Origin: Aquibacillus halophilus
GTDB lineage: Bacteria; Bacillota; Bacilli; Bacillales; Amphibacillaceae
Direction of reading: 5' to 3'
Assembly (NCBI RefSeq): GCF_009649745.1
Contig: NZ_WJNG01000006.1
Span: forward strand, 101,347 to 165,346
Length of the DNA: 64,000 nucleotides
Shown here: piece by piece, positions 35,344-45,928 of the stretch
Numbering within the stretch: the stretch's first letter is position 1
How the letters are laid out: each line of letters starts with the position of its first letter
The notes under the pieces: model-generated
The model's input: the letters and a program-made list of their open reading frames with translations, nothing else
Database searches by the model: none
Told to the model about the DNA's origin: nothing
Made by a program: the position numbers and the translations under genes

Positions 35344-37440
35344 ATGAATATAAATAGTGTAAACATTGTTGAAGATACTTTTTTGGAAAAAGGTTATTCC
35401 TGTTGGCTTCAATATAACAAAATAACCGATAGTAAGTTAATTGAAGAATATTTACCTTATTGTTTAAGTTTAAGTTTTACTGAAGATTCACCTATTGTGA
35501 GATCTGCTGTAGAGGAACTAGCTGATGGTGTCAAATCTATGCTAGATAAAGAGCCAACAATCTATAACTATTTTTCAAACGATGCTTCTATTATTCTAGG
35601 TACATACGAAAGCATTAACTTAAGTGACTATGAACTATCTTCGGATCTTTTTGAAAAATTAAATGACGAAAGCTACGTGCTTAAATCAGTCAACAAGGAA
35701 GGGAATAACAAGATCCTTTTGGTTGGCAAGTCTGATAAAGGTATATTGTACGGTGCGTATCATTTGCTACGTTTAATACAAACAAGAAAATCGGTAAATT
35801 CACTTGATCTAGTGGAGTCTCCAAGAAATCAGATTAGAATTATCAATCAATGGGATAATATGGATGGAAGTGTTGAACGCGGCTATTCAGGAAACTCCAT
35901 TTTCTATGATAACAATCAATTTACTAATGACTTATATAGAATCAAAGATTATGCAAGACTGTTAGCGTCAGTTGGAATCAACGCTATTTCGATTAATAAT
36001 GTTAATGTTTGGGAGATTGAAACGAATCTTATCACAAGTAAATTTTTACCTGAAGTTCAAAAAGTAGCAGACATATTCAGGTCATATGGTATTCAAACAC
36101 TTTTAAGTATTAACTATGCAAGTCCGATTGAAATTGGCAACTTGACTACAGCTGATCCACTTGATGAAGGTGTGCAACAATGGTGGGCAGAGAAGGTAAA
36201 AGAAATCTACAGTTACATTCCAGACTTTGGTGGATTTGTTGTAAAAGCTGACTCAGAGCATCGTCCAGGTCCATTTTCATATGATCGTGATCATGCTGAA
36301 GGTGCTAATGTGCTAGCTAAAGCATTGCAGCCTTATAATGGTATCGTTGTTTGGAGATGTTTTGTCTACAACTGTTTACAGGATTGGCGTGACAGAACAA
36401 CTGACCGAGCGCGAGCTGCTTATGACAATTTCAAACCATTAGATGGTAAGTTTCTTGATAATGTTATTTTACAGGTGAAAAATGGACCAATGGATTTCCA
36501 GGTTAAGGAGCCAGTTTCTCCATTGTTTGGTGCGATGGAAAAAACAAATCAGATGATGGAATTCCAAGTCGCTCAGGAATATACAGGTCAACAAAAAGAC
36601 TTATGTTATCTAGTTCCACAGTGGAAAGAATACTTTGACTTTGATACTCATGCAAAGGGCGAAGGTTCAACGGTTAAAACCATTGTAGATGGCTCTATGT
36701 ACAATTATCGTTATAGTGGTGTAGCGGCAGTTTCAAATATTGGTAATGATATCAATTGGACTGGTAATACACTTGCCCAAGCTAATTTCTACGGATACGG
36801 CCGCTTAATCTGGGATCCGGAATTGGGAGCAGAAGAAATAGCTGAGGAATGGGTTCAATCAACATTTGGTAATGATCCATTGGTAGTGGAAACTATTAAA
36901 GGAATGCTACTAGATTCATGGAATATCTATGAGAACTATACGGCTCCATTAGGTGTTGGTTGGATGATTAATCCAAGTCATCACTATGGACCAAATGTAG
37001 ATGGGTATGAATACGATGTGTGGGGAACTTACCACTTTTCAGATCGAGACGGAGTCGGTGTTGATCGAACTGTAGAAACAGGTACAGGCTACACGAATCA
37101 GTATTTCTCACCTAATGCTGAGATCTATAATTCTCTTGAGAATTGTCCTGATGAATTTCTATTATTTTATCATCACGTTCCATATACCCACCAGCTTAAA
37201 TCTGGTGAAACAGTTATCCAATATATTTACAATACCCACTTTAAAGGGGTAGAGCAGGTGAAAGATTTAATTGACAGATGGAACAAGTTAGATGGGAAAA
37301 TAGACGACTATCGATTTAATAATGTTGCTGAAAGGCTGCAACTTCAATTAAAAAATGCTGTCGAATGGCGAGATAAGATTAATACGTACTATTTTAGAAA
37401 GTCCGGAATTTCGGATGATCAGAATAGAACAATCTATTAA
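35344..37440 (+). CDS. aguA: GH67 alpha-glucuronidase
   Basis: 698 residues, full length for GH67. The hallmark region [19 protein letters not shown] near 165-185 is clear, as are [11 protein letters not shown] near 138, [14 protein letters not shown] near 298 and a C-terminal domain ending after [20 protein letters not shown]. The catalytic acid/base and nucleophile of this family lie in the central barrel (SEHRPGP Glu and the DFDTHAKGE region). No signal peptide: it acts inside the cell to remove 4-O-methylglucuronic acid from the non-reducing end of aldouronate oligomers. It is followed by glucuronate catabolic genes, consistent with one operon. Confidence 0.96.
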   Translation: MNINSVNIVEDTFLEKGYSCWLQYNKITDSKLIEEYLPYCLSLSFTEDSPIVRSAVEELADGVKSMLDKEPTIYNYFSNDASIILGTYESINLSDYELSSDLFEKLNDESYVLKSVNKEGNNKILLVGKSDKGILYGAYHLLRLIQTRKSVNSLDLVESPRNQIRIINQWDNMDGSVERGYSGNSIFYDNNQFTNDLYRIKDYARLLASVGINAISINNVNVWEIETNLITSKFLPEVQKVADIFRSYGIQTLLSINYASPIEIGNLTTADPLDEGVQQWWAEKVKEIYSYIPDFGGFVVKADSEHRPGPFSYDRDHAEGANVLAKALQPYNGIVVWRCFVYNCLQDWRDRTTDRARAAYDNFKPLDGKFLDNVILQVKNGPMDFQVKEPVSPLFGAMEKTNQMMEFQVAQEYTGQQKDLCYLVPQWKEYFDFDTHAKGEGSTVKTIVDGSMYNYRYSGVAAVSNIGNDINWTGNTLAQANFYGYGRLIWDPELGAEEIAEEWVQSTFGNDPLVVETIKGMLLDSWNIYENYTAPLGVGWMINPSHHYGPNVDGYEYDVWGTYHFSDRDGVGVDRTVETGTGYTNQYFSPNAEIYNSLENCPDEFLLFYHHVPYTHQLKSGETVIQYIYNTHFKGVEQVKDLIDRWNKLDGKIDDYRFNNVAERLQLQLKNAVEWRDKINTYYFRKSGISDDQNRTIY

Positions 37441-37521
37441 AGCATGATTTAACAAAGGGGTTATCTATAGATGGCCCCTAGTTATCTGTTGTAGATCGTA
37501 AATGGATTGGGGGAAAATGAT

Positions 37522-38580
37522 ATGAGAATGGTATTTCGGTGGTTTGGTAATGGGAATGATCAAGTAAGTTTGAACCACATCAAACAAATCCCTGGTGTCG
37601 AAGGAATAGTTTGGTCCCTGCATGATATACCAGCGGGCGAGGAGTGGCCGTTAGAACGGATTGAGGAAGTGAAGCAACAAGCTGATGAACATGGATTTCA
37701 TATTGATGTTGTAGAAAGTGTCAATGTTCATGAAGATATTAAACTAGGTTTGCCAGCGAGAGATAAATATATAGAAAACTACAAACGAACAATTGAAAAG
37801 TTAGCAAAAGCTGGTGCGAAGGTTATTTGTTATAATTTCATGCCTGTGTTTGATTGGACTCGTACAGAACTAGATAAACGATTAGAAGATGGTTCAACCG
37901 CTTTATTTTACGAGAAAGCCAAGGTTGAGAGTATGGATCCAATTGAGTTAGTAGAAAAAATTGCTGCTAACCAGGACTTTACCATGCCGGGTTGGGAACC
38001 AGAACGGTTAAAGTCGTTGAAACGATTATTTACTGCTTACAGTCAAGTAACGACAGAAAATTTATGGGATAATTTACAATATTTTTTAGAACAAATCATT
38101 CCTGTTGCTGAAGTGAATGATATTAAAATGGCTATTCATCCAGATGATCCGCCTTGGCCAATTTTTGGATTACCAAGATTGATTACATCACAGGATAACA
38201 TTAGAAGATTACTAAAGCTTGTTGACAGTCCTTATAATGGTGTCACTCTCTGTAGTGGCTCTCTTGGTGCAAATCCAACAAATAATATTCCTGACATGGT
38301 AAGAGAATTTGCTGATAGAATTCCGTTTGCGCATATAAGAAATCTAAAGGTCTACCAAAACGGGGATTTTGTGGAAACCTCTCACAGGACCGAGGATGGA
38401 ACAGTTGATATCTATGCTATTGTAAAGGCTTATCACGACAGTGGATTTGCCGGTTATGCACGTCCAGACCATGGCAGACATATATGGGACGAGAAATGTA
38501 GACCAGGGTATGGTTTGTATGACCGAGCACTAGGTATCATGTATTTATGGGGATTATGGGATTCTGTAGAAAGACAGTAG
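37522..38580 (+). CDS. uxuA: Mannonate dehydratase
   Basis: 352 residues from ATG 37522, 7 bases after gggggaa. UxuA family motifs: MRMVFRWFGNGNDQVSL, IPGVEGIVWSLHDIPAGEEW near 25-45, KVICYNFMPVFDWTRT near 110, MAIHPDDPPWPIFGLPRL near 210 (metal His) and YARPDHGRHIWDE near 312. It dehydrates D-mannonate to 2-keto-3-deoxygluconate. It lies 81 bp behind aguA and ahead of the SDR oxidoreductase, in the usual order of glucuronate degradation genes. KDG kinase and aldolase are not in this window. Confidence 0.95.
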   Translation: MRMVFRWFGNGNDQVSLNHIKQIPGVEGIVWSLHDIPAGEEWPLERIEEVKQQADEHGFHIDVVESVNVHEDIKLGLPARDKYIENYKRTIEKLAKAGAKVICYNFMPVFDWTRTELDKRLEDGSTALFYEKAKVESMDPIELVEKIAANQDFTMPGWEPERLKSLKRLFTAYSQVTTENLWDNLQYFLEQIIPVAEVNDIKMAIHPDDPPWPIFGLPRLITSQDNIRRLLKLVDSPYNGVTLCSGSLGANPTNNIPDMVREFADRIPFAHIRNLKVYQNGDFVETSHRTEDGTVDIYAIVKAYHDSGFAGYARPDHGRHIWDEKCRPGYGLYDRALGIMYLWGLWDSVERQ

Positions 38581-38634
38581 AAATCAATATTGATTCATTA
38601 ATTTTTCCAGAAACCAAAAAGGAGGAACTATAGC

Positions 38635-39480
38635 ATGTTAACTATTAATCCAGATTTAAAGGGTAAGGTGGCTGTTGTTACTGGAGGTGGTGGAGTTCTT
38701 TGTGGACAGATGTCAAAAGAGCTTGCTAGGCAAGGTATGAAGGTAGCTATTCTAAATCGAACCGAAGAAAAAGCAATTGTAGTAGCAAACGAAATTAAAA
38801 AAGCTGGTGGACATGCACTTGCTATTCAATGTGATGTTTTAGATAGAGAAAGTGTAAAAAACGCTGAAGAAATTGTTTTTCAAACATACGGACGATGTGA
38901 TGTATTAGTTAATGGTGCTGGTGGAAACCATCCACAAGGTAGTACGTCGAATGAAACACTGAACTTGTCTGATATTGAAGATGAGGAAGTGAATTCATTT
39001 TTCGACTTAACAACGGAGGGGTTTAATTCCGTTTTAAATGTTAATTTTATCGGTACCCTCATACCAACACAAATTTTCACGAAACGAATGGTAGGAAATA
39101 GTGGTTCGGTTATAAATATTTCATCTATGAGTGCACCAAGTCCGATGACAAAGGTTCCTGCATATAGTGCTGCCAAGGCTGCTATTAATAACTTTACTCA
39201 GTGGTTAGCCGTACATATGGCAGAGTCGGGTGTACGTGTGAATGCAATTGCTCCAGGATTTTTCTTAACTGATCAAAATCGTTCTCTGCTTACTAATGAG
39301 GATGGTTCACCGAAGCCAAGAATGGAAAAAATAGTAGCACACACACCGATGAGAAGATTAGGAAGCCCTGAAGACCTATTAGGAACACTATTGTGGTTAG
39401 TGAATGATGATGCAAGTGGGTTTGTGACAGGAACTTGTATCCCAGTTGATGGAGGATTCATGGCTTATTCAGGAGTTTAA
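38635..39480 (+). CDS. uxuB: SDR-type D-mannonate oxidoreductase (fructuronate reductase)
   Basis: 281 residues, short-chain dehydrogenase. The cofactor motif is [18 protein letters not shown] near 15-30, NGAGGNHP near 95, and the catalytic Ser-Tyr-Lys set is [11 protein letters not shown] with YSAAKAAI near 175-185. The YjmF/UxuB SDR branch carries the long insertion seen here ([20 protein letters not shown]) and ends in GFFLTDQNR and [12 protein letters not shown]. It interconverts D-fructuronate and D-mannonate with NAD(H), just before UxuA. It lies 54 bp after uxuA behind an aggagg box. Confidence 0.88.
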   Translation: MLTINPDLKGKVAVVTGGGGVLCGQMSKELARQGMKVAILNRTEEKAIVVANEIKKAGGHALAIQCDVLDRESVKNAEEIVFQTYGRCDVLVNGAGGNHPQGSTSNETLNLSDIEDEEVNSFFDLTTEGFNSVLNVNFIGTLIPTQIFTKRMVGNSGSVINISSMSAPSPMTKVPAYSAAKAAINNFTQWLAVHMAESGVRVNAIAPGFFLTDQNRSLLTNEDGSPKPRMEKIVAHTPMRRLGSPEDLLGTLLWLVNDDASGFVTGTCIPVDGGFMAYSGV

Positions 39481-39664
39481 GTAAAGTTGTATTTTAAAAA
39501 GGCAGGTTATAAACCAATCACGTCGTATTCTTAGGTTTTTATTTACAACAAGTATTGGTGCTAAGAATCCATTATTTCTTTAAGAATGTGATGAAACATT
39601 CTACTATATTTTTGGTTGTCTAGAAGGTTATACATGTACGATTAAAAAGGAGAGGTGAATTCCA

Positions 39665-40210
39665 ATGGTAGCTAAAGACGAGTATTTAATAGCTAAGAAA
39701 CGAACGAATGATCTTTTTGAACAAGCCGGAATTGTTTTAACAAAACAAGAAAAAGAAGCAGTTGAAATTGCTGATTTTGGGCTTAATCAGTTGGAGTTAC
39801 AAGGGTTGGAATTAATTACCTATATTAATAACGATTATTATTGTGCGAAGGAATTAGTTCTGTTTCCAAATCAAACATGCCCTGAACATAAACATCCTTC
39901 GATTGGTAGTTTAGAAGGTAAAACAGAGACGTTTCGGTGTCGATGGGGGAAAGTATGGTTGTATATAGAAGGAGAGCCAACAACAGATATAAAGGCAAAA
40001 GTTCCTTCAGGTAGTGACAAGTATTATACTGTGTTTCATGAAATTGAATTAAATCCTGGTGATCAGTTTACGATTCCTCCAAATACCTTACATTGGTTCC
40101 AATCTGGTCCTAGTGGTGCAATTGTTTCTGAATTTTCAACGACTAGTAGGGATGAGTATGATATTTTTACTGATCCAACTATTTTACGTGCGCCACAGAT
40201 TCCGAACTAA
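39665..40210 (+). CDS. D-lyxose isomerase-like cupin
   Basis: 181 residues. The cupin core holds the metal-ligand pattern CPEHKHPSIGSLEGKTETFR (two His and one Glu) and a late His in PNTLHWFQSGPSG, matching the D-lyxose ketol-isomerase family, of which B. subtilis YdaE is a studied member. Such enzymes interconvert D-lyxose and D-xylulose (or D-mannose and D-fructose). Placed between uxuB and uxaC, it may feed xylulose to XylB or act on a uronate-related sugar; that is inference. It begins with ATG 39665 after ggagaggtg. Confidence 0.82.
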   Translation: MVAKDEYLIAKKRTNDLFEQAGIVLTKQEKEAVEIADFGLNQLELQGLELITYINNDYYCAKELVLFPNQTCPEHKHPSIGSLEGKTETFRCRWGKVWLYIEGEPTTDIKAKVPSGSDKYYTVFHEIELNPGDQFTIPPNTLHWFQSGPSGAIVSEFSTTSRDEYDIFTDPTILRAPQIPN

Positions 40211-40245
40211 AACAGAAGCCTATAAACAGTGACAGGAGGGTAGTA

Positions 40246-41650
40246 ATGAAATCATTTTTAGATGTTGATTTTTTGCTAGAAACCGAAAACAGCTAAAGAA
40301 TTGTATCATAAATATGCGAAAGACATGCCAATATTTGATTATCACTGTCACCTAACTGCAAAAGAAATTGCAGAAGATAAACGATTCAATTCGATCACAG
40401 AACTTTGGCTAGGTGATGATCATTACAAATGGAGAGTATTAAGGAGCAACGGTGTTCCAGAAGAATATATAACTGGTGCCAAAAGTGATGAAGAAAAATA
40501 TATTAAATGGGCAGAAGCTGTACCGCATTTGATTGGAAATCCATTGTACCATTGGACACATTTAGAGTTACAACGATGTTTTGGAATTAATGAGGTATTG
40601 AGTCCTAAAACAGCAGAACAAATATGGGAAAAGTGTAATAGAGAAATACAATCAGAACAGTTTTCAGCACGGAATATTATTAAGCAATTTAATGTGAAAG
40701 CGTTATGTACAACAGATGATCCTGTTGACTTACTGGAATATCATCTACAACTAAAAGAAGATCCATCGTTTGATGTCAAAGTTCTGCCTACTTTCCGCCC
40801 TGATGGAGCATTAAATGTTCATCTGGAAACATTTACGGACTGGCTGGATAAATTAGCACACATTCATGGGGAAGAAATTACTACGTTCGCAGATTTCATG
40901 CATGCAATGGCAGGGCGAATAAACTATTTCCATGAAGTAGGTTGTCGACTATCGGATCACGGTCTTGATCAACCTTTTTATACTGTTTCAAGTGAACAAA
41001 CGTGTGAAAAAATATTCGCCAAAGCACTGCGAAAAGAAACTTTAACAACAGAGGATGCGAAGCAATTTAAATCGTATTTATTAGTGTTTTTAGGAAAACA
41101 ATATGCTAAAAAAGGGTGGTCAATGCAATATCATATTGGGGGATTGCGTAGTACCAATTCTCGTATGGTAGAAAAAGTTGGTCCAAATACAGGATTTGAT
41201 TCAATTGCAGATTTCACCTATGCACAGGACTTATCAAGTTTGTTAAATGAGCTAGACAAAACAAATGAGCTGCCAAAAACGATTCTTTACAATTTAAATC
41301 CTCGTGATAATTATATGATTGCTACTATGATTGGGAATTTTCAGGCAGACGTACCTGGAAAAGTCCAGTTTGGAACTGCGTGGTGGTTCAATGATCACCG
41401 TGATGGGATGGAGGCACAGATCAAGACACTCGCTAACGTAGGGGTGTTATCCAGGTTTATTGGGATGCTAACAGATTCCAGAAGTCTGCTCTCTTATACA
41501 CGGCACGAATATTTCAGAAGAATTCTATGTAATATCATTGGTAATTGGGTTGAAGATGGTGAATACCCAAAGGATATTGAATGGCTAGGAAGTGTTATTC
41601 AGGATATTTCTTTTAATAATGTTGAAAGTTATCTAGATGTTAAACTGTGA
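40246..41650 (+). pseudogene. uxaC: Glucuronate isomerase, frameshifted near the 5' end
   Basis: ATG 40246 lies 5 bases after aggaggg and encodes MKSFLDVDFLLETE, the family's N-terminus, but the frame stops at TAA 40294-40296. The rest of the protein (AKELYHKYAKDMPIFDYHCH onward) is in the +1 frame. Removing one A from the run at 40286-40289 restores a single 467-residue UxaC. The body is intact: DYHCHLTAKEIAEDKRF (metal His pair), NVKALCTTDDPVDLLEYH, RPDGALNV, QYHIGGLRSTNSRM and a normal C-terminus. It converts glucuronate to fructuronate. A TTG at 40301 could start a version missing 18 residues, without a good ribosome binding site. Confidence 0.87.
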
Positions 41651-41782
41651 CTAAAGGTAATTCAAACGAAAAATAGAAAATAGCGTAGAAGTTGTATTTT
41701 TTTGCAGTTGGAAAATGGTACCCAAACTTAATTTAATGCTCATTTTGTAAGTTTTTTAGTTCCTAATATTCGCAGTTGATGT

Positions 41783-42306
41783 AAATTGCGACGTAACTAC
41801 TTGTTGATTTGCGCTCCGGGCAGTAGCTTTGCGCGGGCAACGCTTCAACTTCCTCGGAACAAAACCACTTCCTGCGGGATTTTCAGCCGTCGCTTTTCCC
41901 CCAGGAGTCGACTGCCCTCCGCTCCAATCACCATCCTATACGTAGTGTAGTTCAACATCTTAGAAAAGCTTTCTATTTAAGGGGAAAGTCCTCTTCACAA
42001 ATGAACACTATTACCAGTGTAGGCAGAATGAATAGACTCCTAGTAAATACAAATCCTTTTTCTAAGTGCGATGTTGATTCGGGAAGATAATTCAGGTCCT
42101 GCGGTTATTCGTCGCATGAAAGCCGTTGTTGCTTGTTTAAATGTAGTACTCAAACAACGAACTATACCAACGGAGGAAATACCGGAGACTCCTGCGGGAT
42201 GGAAAGGCATAGATGAGACCCCACAGTGCGTAGCACGAGGAGGCTCAACAGCCGCCCGCGGAAAGCGTAGTGTATTTCCGAAGTGGTGTAAGTTACGTCG
42301 CAGTTT
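41783..42306. repeat. Dispersed GC-rich intergenic repeat, copy 3 (about 524 bp)
   Basis: Ends are aaattgcgacgtaa and ttacgtcgcagttt. It shares the left block with copies 1 and 2 and the AT-rich centre layout with copy 1 (atcttagaa...agcttt and a cttcacaa segment). The right 115 bp are nearly identical to copy 2. The frame 42071-42310 inside it is an artefact. Flanking sequence shows a further shared word, cagttgatgt, outside the left end in copies 2 and 3. Confidence 0.88.
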
Positions 42307-42401
42307 ATAGATAATCTGTCAAAAATAACAATCTTTTAGAAAACAGCCTAATTTAATAAAAAATACCTTAGCGGTAATAGTAACAACTTATAAAAACTAT
42401 T

Positions 42402-42441
42402 AAAAAGATTGTAGTTCTCTATTGAACTACAATCTTTTTTT
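42402..42441 (+). terminator. Strong terminator upstream of the first LplA-type gene
   Basis: aaaaagattgtagtt and aactacaatcttttt pair perfectly and are followed by T residues. It isolates the binding-protein promoter from the upstream uxaC operon and repeat. Confidence 0.88.
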
Positions 42442-42524
42442 GCTGTTGAAAGGAAGTGTATCTTATGAAAACGCAAACAAATACATTCATTAATTGGCAA
42501 AAAAACTGTAAAAAGTTGTCATAA

Positions 42525-42602
42525 CTATAGTTTTCAAAGTTTTATCTATACTTTTTGGGGTGACTATTATAACTAATAAGCGATATGATGAAAGTGCTTA
42601 CA
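42525..42602 (+). promoter_or_regulatory. Activator-type promoter of the first LplA-like gene, with cre
   Basis: Two direct repeats, CTATAGTTT (42525-42533) and CTATACTTT (42546-42554), are exactly 21 bp apart. They precede a weak -35 (TGACTA, 42561-42566), a 17-base spacer and TATGAT (42584-42589). A cre-like ATGAAAGTGCTTACA (42588-42602, 14 of 15) overlaps the start point, and a second (13 of 15) lies at 42619-42633. The same layout recurs at 57618-57695. Binding of the YesN-type regulator at 54178 is inferred. A 19-codon ATG frame at 42465-42524 precedes it and is not considered a gene. Confidence 0.65.
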
Positions 42603-42691
42603 TAAAAGAGAGGTAAAGGTGTAAGTGCTTACACTTAATAGGAGGTAAAAGTTCAAGTAAGACCAATCACAAAGTATGGAGAGGGGTAATT

Positions 42692-44407
42692 ATGTTGTTT
42701 AAAAAGAATTATTTGCTTTTAGGTTTTGTATTAATGTTTTTACTATTTGTTGTAGCTTGTAGTGACGATGAATCAACCAGTAACACAGATGACAGTAACA
42801 CAGAGTCTGAGTCTAGTAGTGATACTGATGGCGAGGGAGAAGTTGAACAACAAGAAGTAGTAACATTTGATTTCTTTGATGCTAGCGGTCCAGACACAGA
42901 CATTAACACAAGTGAAACAACGCTCGGTAAACAATTCGAAGAGGCTACAGGTGTTAATTTTGACATCGAGCACATTGTAGGAGATGTTAACCAGAAGATT
43001 GGTACAATGATTGCTAGTGGTGATTACCCAGAACTATTAAATGCAGAGCAATCTACAGATGCTGTTATTGATGCAGGAGGATTTGTTCCTTTGAATGATC
43101 TTATTAAGGATCATGCACCAAACCTTTACAAAATGTACGAGCCATATTGGGAATTAATGAAACGTGATGATGAAAACATTTATATTATATCATCTGGTGC
43201 ACCTAACGGGTATGCTAAACCAGTCACCCAAAACCAAGGGGCTTGGTGGATTAAGCGTTCTGTACTAAAAGAGCTTGGCTATCCACACCCTGAAACACTA
43301 GATGAATATTTTGATATTATTGAAACATACAAAGAAGATAATCCAACTATTGATGGAGCAGATACTATCGGGTTTACAGCGTTAACTTACGATTGGAGAT
43401 TTTTCGCGCTTTCGAACCAACCAAACCACTTAGCTGGTTATCCAAACGATGGTGGTGTTTACGTTGACATGGACACTATGGATGCAACAATATATGCAGA
43501 TAAAGAAATGACACACAGGTGGTTAGAAAAATTAAATGATGTAAACAACAAAGGTCTTTTTGATAGAGAAGCATTTACACAAAACTATGATGAGTACCTA
43601 GCTAAGATTACATCTGGTCGTTTGCTTGGATTCTTTGATTATGGTTGGCAGGTAGGACCGGCTTTTGATACGCTTGAAGCAGATGATGATATATACAATG
43701 ATTACATGGCTTTCCCAGTAACATTTGAGAAAGATATCAAAGATCAATATTTAGATCCAGTTGCTTATGTTGCTTCTCCAGGAATGGGTATAACAACGGG
43801 TACATCTGAAGAAGATCAAATTAAAATTATTAAATATTTTGACCATCTCGCTAAAATTGAAACTCAAAAGTTAATTATGTGGGGTGTTGAAGGCGAACAC
43901 TACGAAGTAGATGAAGATGGTCGTTATACCCGTACTATGGAGCAAATTGAATTAACTTCTGATCTAGAATACAGAGATTCATATGGTTTTAGCTATTTTG
44001 AATGGGGTTGGCCACGTATGAGCGGCAAATTCGATGATGGTAATGCCGTTGAACCACCTACACAACCTGAGGTAGCTACACTGATGTACACTGAAGGGGA
44101 CCAAGAATTCCTAGATGCTTACGATATTACCACTTTCACTGAAAATTTTGCTGCGCCAGACGAAAGACCATGGTTCCCAGCTTGGGATACACCGATTGAA
44201 ACTGGCTCTCCAGCTGCAATTTATGCTCAACAAATTAATGATTTGATGGTACGTGCATACCCTGCAATCATTAATGCTGAACCTAGTGAATTTGAATCTA
44301 AATGGGAAGAATACAAAGCTGAGGTAGCAGAACTTCCTTATGAAGCTTATGAAGAAACGATAACTGAATCTGTTAAGAATAAAGCAGCAAAGTTGTCAGG
44401 TAATTAA
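42692..44407 (+). CDS. LplA-type ABC transporter binding lipoprotein, orphan paralog
   Basis: 571 residues. A lipoprotein signal ends at the lipobox VAC near residue 23, followed by a Ser/Asp/Glu-rich linker to about 58. The mature protein (FFDASGPDTDINTSETTLGK, HIVGDVNQKIGTMIASGDYP, AEQSTDAVIDAGGFVPLNDL) is of the LplA/aldouronate-binding type and is closely similar to the protein at 57756 along its whole length. No permease genes follow; those next to the second copy may serve both. Aldouronate or xylo-oligomer binding is inferred from surrounding genes. A terminator follows. Confidence 0.88.
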   Translation: MLFKKNYLLLGFVLMFLLFVVACSDDESTSNTDDSNTESESSSDTDGEGEVEQQEVVTFDFFDASGPDTDINTSETTLGKQFEEATGVNFDIEHIVGDVNQKIGTMIASGDYPELLNAEQSTDAVIDAGGFVPLNDLIKDHAPNLYKMYEPYWELMKRDDENIYIISSGAPNGYAKPVTQNQGAWWIKRSVLKELGYPHPETLDEYFDIIETYKEDNPTIDGADTIGFTALTYDWRFFALSNQPNHLAGYPNDGGVYVDMDTMDATIYADKEMTHRWLEKLNDVNNKGLFDREAFTQNYDEYLAKITSGRLLGFFDYGWQVGPAFDTLEADDDIYNDYMAFPVTFEKDIKDQYLDPVAYVASPGMGITTGTSEEDQIKIIKYFDHLAKIETQKLIMWGVEGEHYEVDEDGRYTRTMEQIELTSDLEYRDSYGFSYFEWGWPRMSGKFDDGNAVEPPTQPEVATLMYTEGDQEFLDAYDITTFTENFAAPDERPWFPAWDTPIETGSPAAIYAQQINDLMVRAYPAIINAEPSEFESKWEEYKAEVAELPYEAYEETITESVKNKAAKLSGN

Positions 44408-44419
44408 GAAGTAAAGATG

Positions 44420-44460
44420 GAAGGCTGAACTATCCTTTACAGGAAGTTCAGCCTTCTTAT
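44420..44460 (+). terminator. Terminator after the orphan binding protein
   Basis: gaaggctgaac and gttcagccttc form an 11-bp stem. Both loop (ending acaggaa) and stem resemble the hairpin behind the paralogous gene at 59448. Confidence 0.8.
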
Positions 44461-44693
44461 TAATTATTTTAAGGTTGAAGTCGATTATAGGGTCAAGAAT
44501 TTGTTGAAAATTATTGAAATATATTCTCTTTTCGTAGGTTTTTGTTGCCTTCTAAAATTAATCCAACAAATTTTTTGATTGGATTTGCTTTATGCCACTC
44601 TTTTTGAATCGAGTACCTACTACTATAATAAGCCAGTCTAGTATATTCAGTGATTTTAAAGTTTCAGTGAGAAAAACTTAGGAGTGAGTGTAT

Positions 44694-45848
44694 ATGATAA
44701 ACATAGCGATTATTGGTACGGGTGCAATTGTGTCTTCCCACATTAAAAGTTATTTAGAGTTCCAAGATAAATGTAAGATTGTGGCTTTATGTGATTTATT
44801 TGAAGATAAAGCGGAACATTTGGCAATTGAATTTAACCTTTCTGTAGATATTTATAGTAATTACAAAGAGTTGTTGGAAAGGTCAGATATTGACTTAGTT
44901 TCAGTTTGTACCCCTCCATATACACATGCGGATATATCAATCGACTTTTTAAATGCGGGTAAACATGTTTTGGTTGAAAAACCTATGGCTTCTTCTTTAG
45001 CTGAGTGTGATGCGATGAATCAAGCCGCATCGAACAATAACAAACTCCTCTCAGTTATAGCGCAGAATCGTTTTACCACCCCGATGATGAAGTTAAAGCA
45101 TGTACTAGATACAAAATTAATGGGGCCAATTGTACATACACAAGTTGATTCTTTTTGGTGGCGAGGCCACAGTTATTATGATCTTTGGTGGAGAGGTACA
45201 TGGGAAAAAGAAGGTGGTGGATGTACGTTAAACCATGCAGTACACCATATCGATATTTTTCAATGGATGAACGGTATGCCGGCTGAAATAACGGCTGTTA
45301 CAAGTAACACATCTCATGATAACGCCGAAGTTGAGGATTTATCAGTAGCGATAGCAAAGTATGAAAATGGTAGCATAGCTCAAATTACAAGTTCTGTAGT
45401 ACACCATGGTGAAGAACAACAGCTGATTTTTCAAGGTAAGAAAGCGCGTGTGTCTGCACCTTGGAAGCTTAAAGCATCAACTTCACAAGAAAATGGTTTT
45501 CCGATTGAGGATTTAGAGCTAGAAGAAAAAATTCAACACGTTTATAACCAAATACCAGACCTAAAATATGAGGGACATGTAGGACAAATAAATGATATAT
45601 TATCTGCCATTGAAGACAATAGAGATGTCTTAATTGATGGTAAACAAGGAAGACAAACACTTGAATTAATCACAGCTATATATGAATCTTCAAGTCTAGG
45701 CAAAACAGTTAAGCTACCATTGAGTGAGGACAGTCCTTTTTATACAAGAGAAGGTGTAATGAAAGGTGCTACCTATTTCTATGAAAAGAAAAATTCAGTT
45801 GCGAATTTTACTAATAACACAATTACAACTGGTGGGAAGTACGAGTAA
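44694..45848 (+). CDS. Gfo/Idh/MocA family oxidoreductase 3
   Basis: 384 residues from ATG 44694, 9 bases after aggag; GTG 44688 is too near. The Rossmann motif is IIGTGAIVSSHIKSY, and EKP is VEKPMASSLAECDAMN near 95 with the catalytic Lys. WWRGTWEKEGGGCTLNHAVH near 165 and HIDIFQWM supply the second catalytic region with paired His. It resembles myo-inositol/sugar dehydrogenases of the IolG-like branch. It is followed at 80 bp by a fourth Gfo/Idh gene, giving a tandem pair between the binding protein and xylR. Substrate unknown. Confidence 0.87.
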   Translation: MINIAIIGTGAIVSSHIKSYLEFQDKCKIVALCDLFEDKAEHLAIEFNLSVDIYSNYKELLERSDIDLVSVCTPPYTHADISIDFLNAGKHVLVEKPMASSLAECDAMNQAASNNNKLLSVIAQNRFTTPMMKLKHVLDTKLMGPIVHTQVDSFWWRGHSYYDLWWRGTWEKEGGGCTLNHAVHHIDIFQWMNGMPAEITAVTSNTSHDNAEVEDLSVAIAKYENGSIAQITSSVVHHGEEQQLIFQGKKARVSAPWKLKASTSQENGFPIEDLELEEKIQHVYNQIPDLKYEGHVGQINDILSAIEDNRDVLIDGKQGRQTLELITAIYESSSLGKTVKLPLSEDSPFYTREGVMKGATYFYEKKNSVANFTNNTITTGGKYE

Positions 45849-45928
45849 TTAAGTGATGAGTACTGAATGGTTAATAGGATTGAATTAAAAAAATAAAATT
45901 TTAAGCAAGTGAAAGGGGTTTAGGTTAG

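Noticed and set aside
40286..40296. Programmed frameshift in uxaC
   Set aside because: A +1 site would be expected to have a stop at the shift point and an internal ribosome-binding-like stimulator as in prfB; here the stop lies two codons later and no stimulator is seen. Mutation or error is simpler.
42071..42310. 79-codon frame inside repeat copy 3
   Set aside because: Same repeat-derived sequence as in copy 2; no gene-like features.
42465..42524. 19-codon ATG frame before the LplA-type promoter
   Set aside because: It has a passable ribosome binding site but overlaps the approach to the activator repeats and shows no recognisable peptide; kept only as a note.
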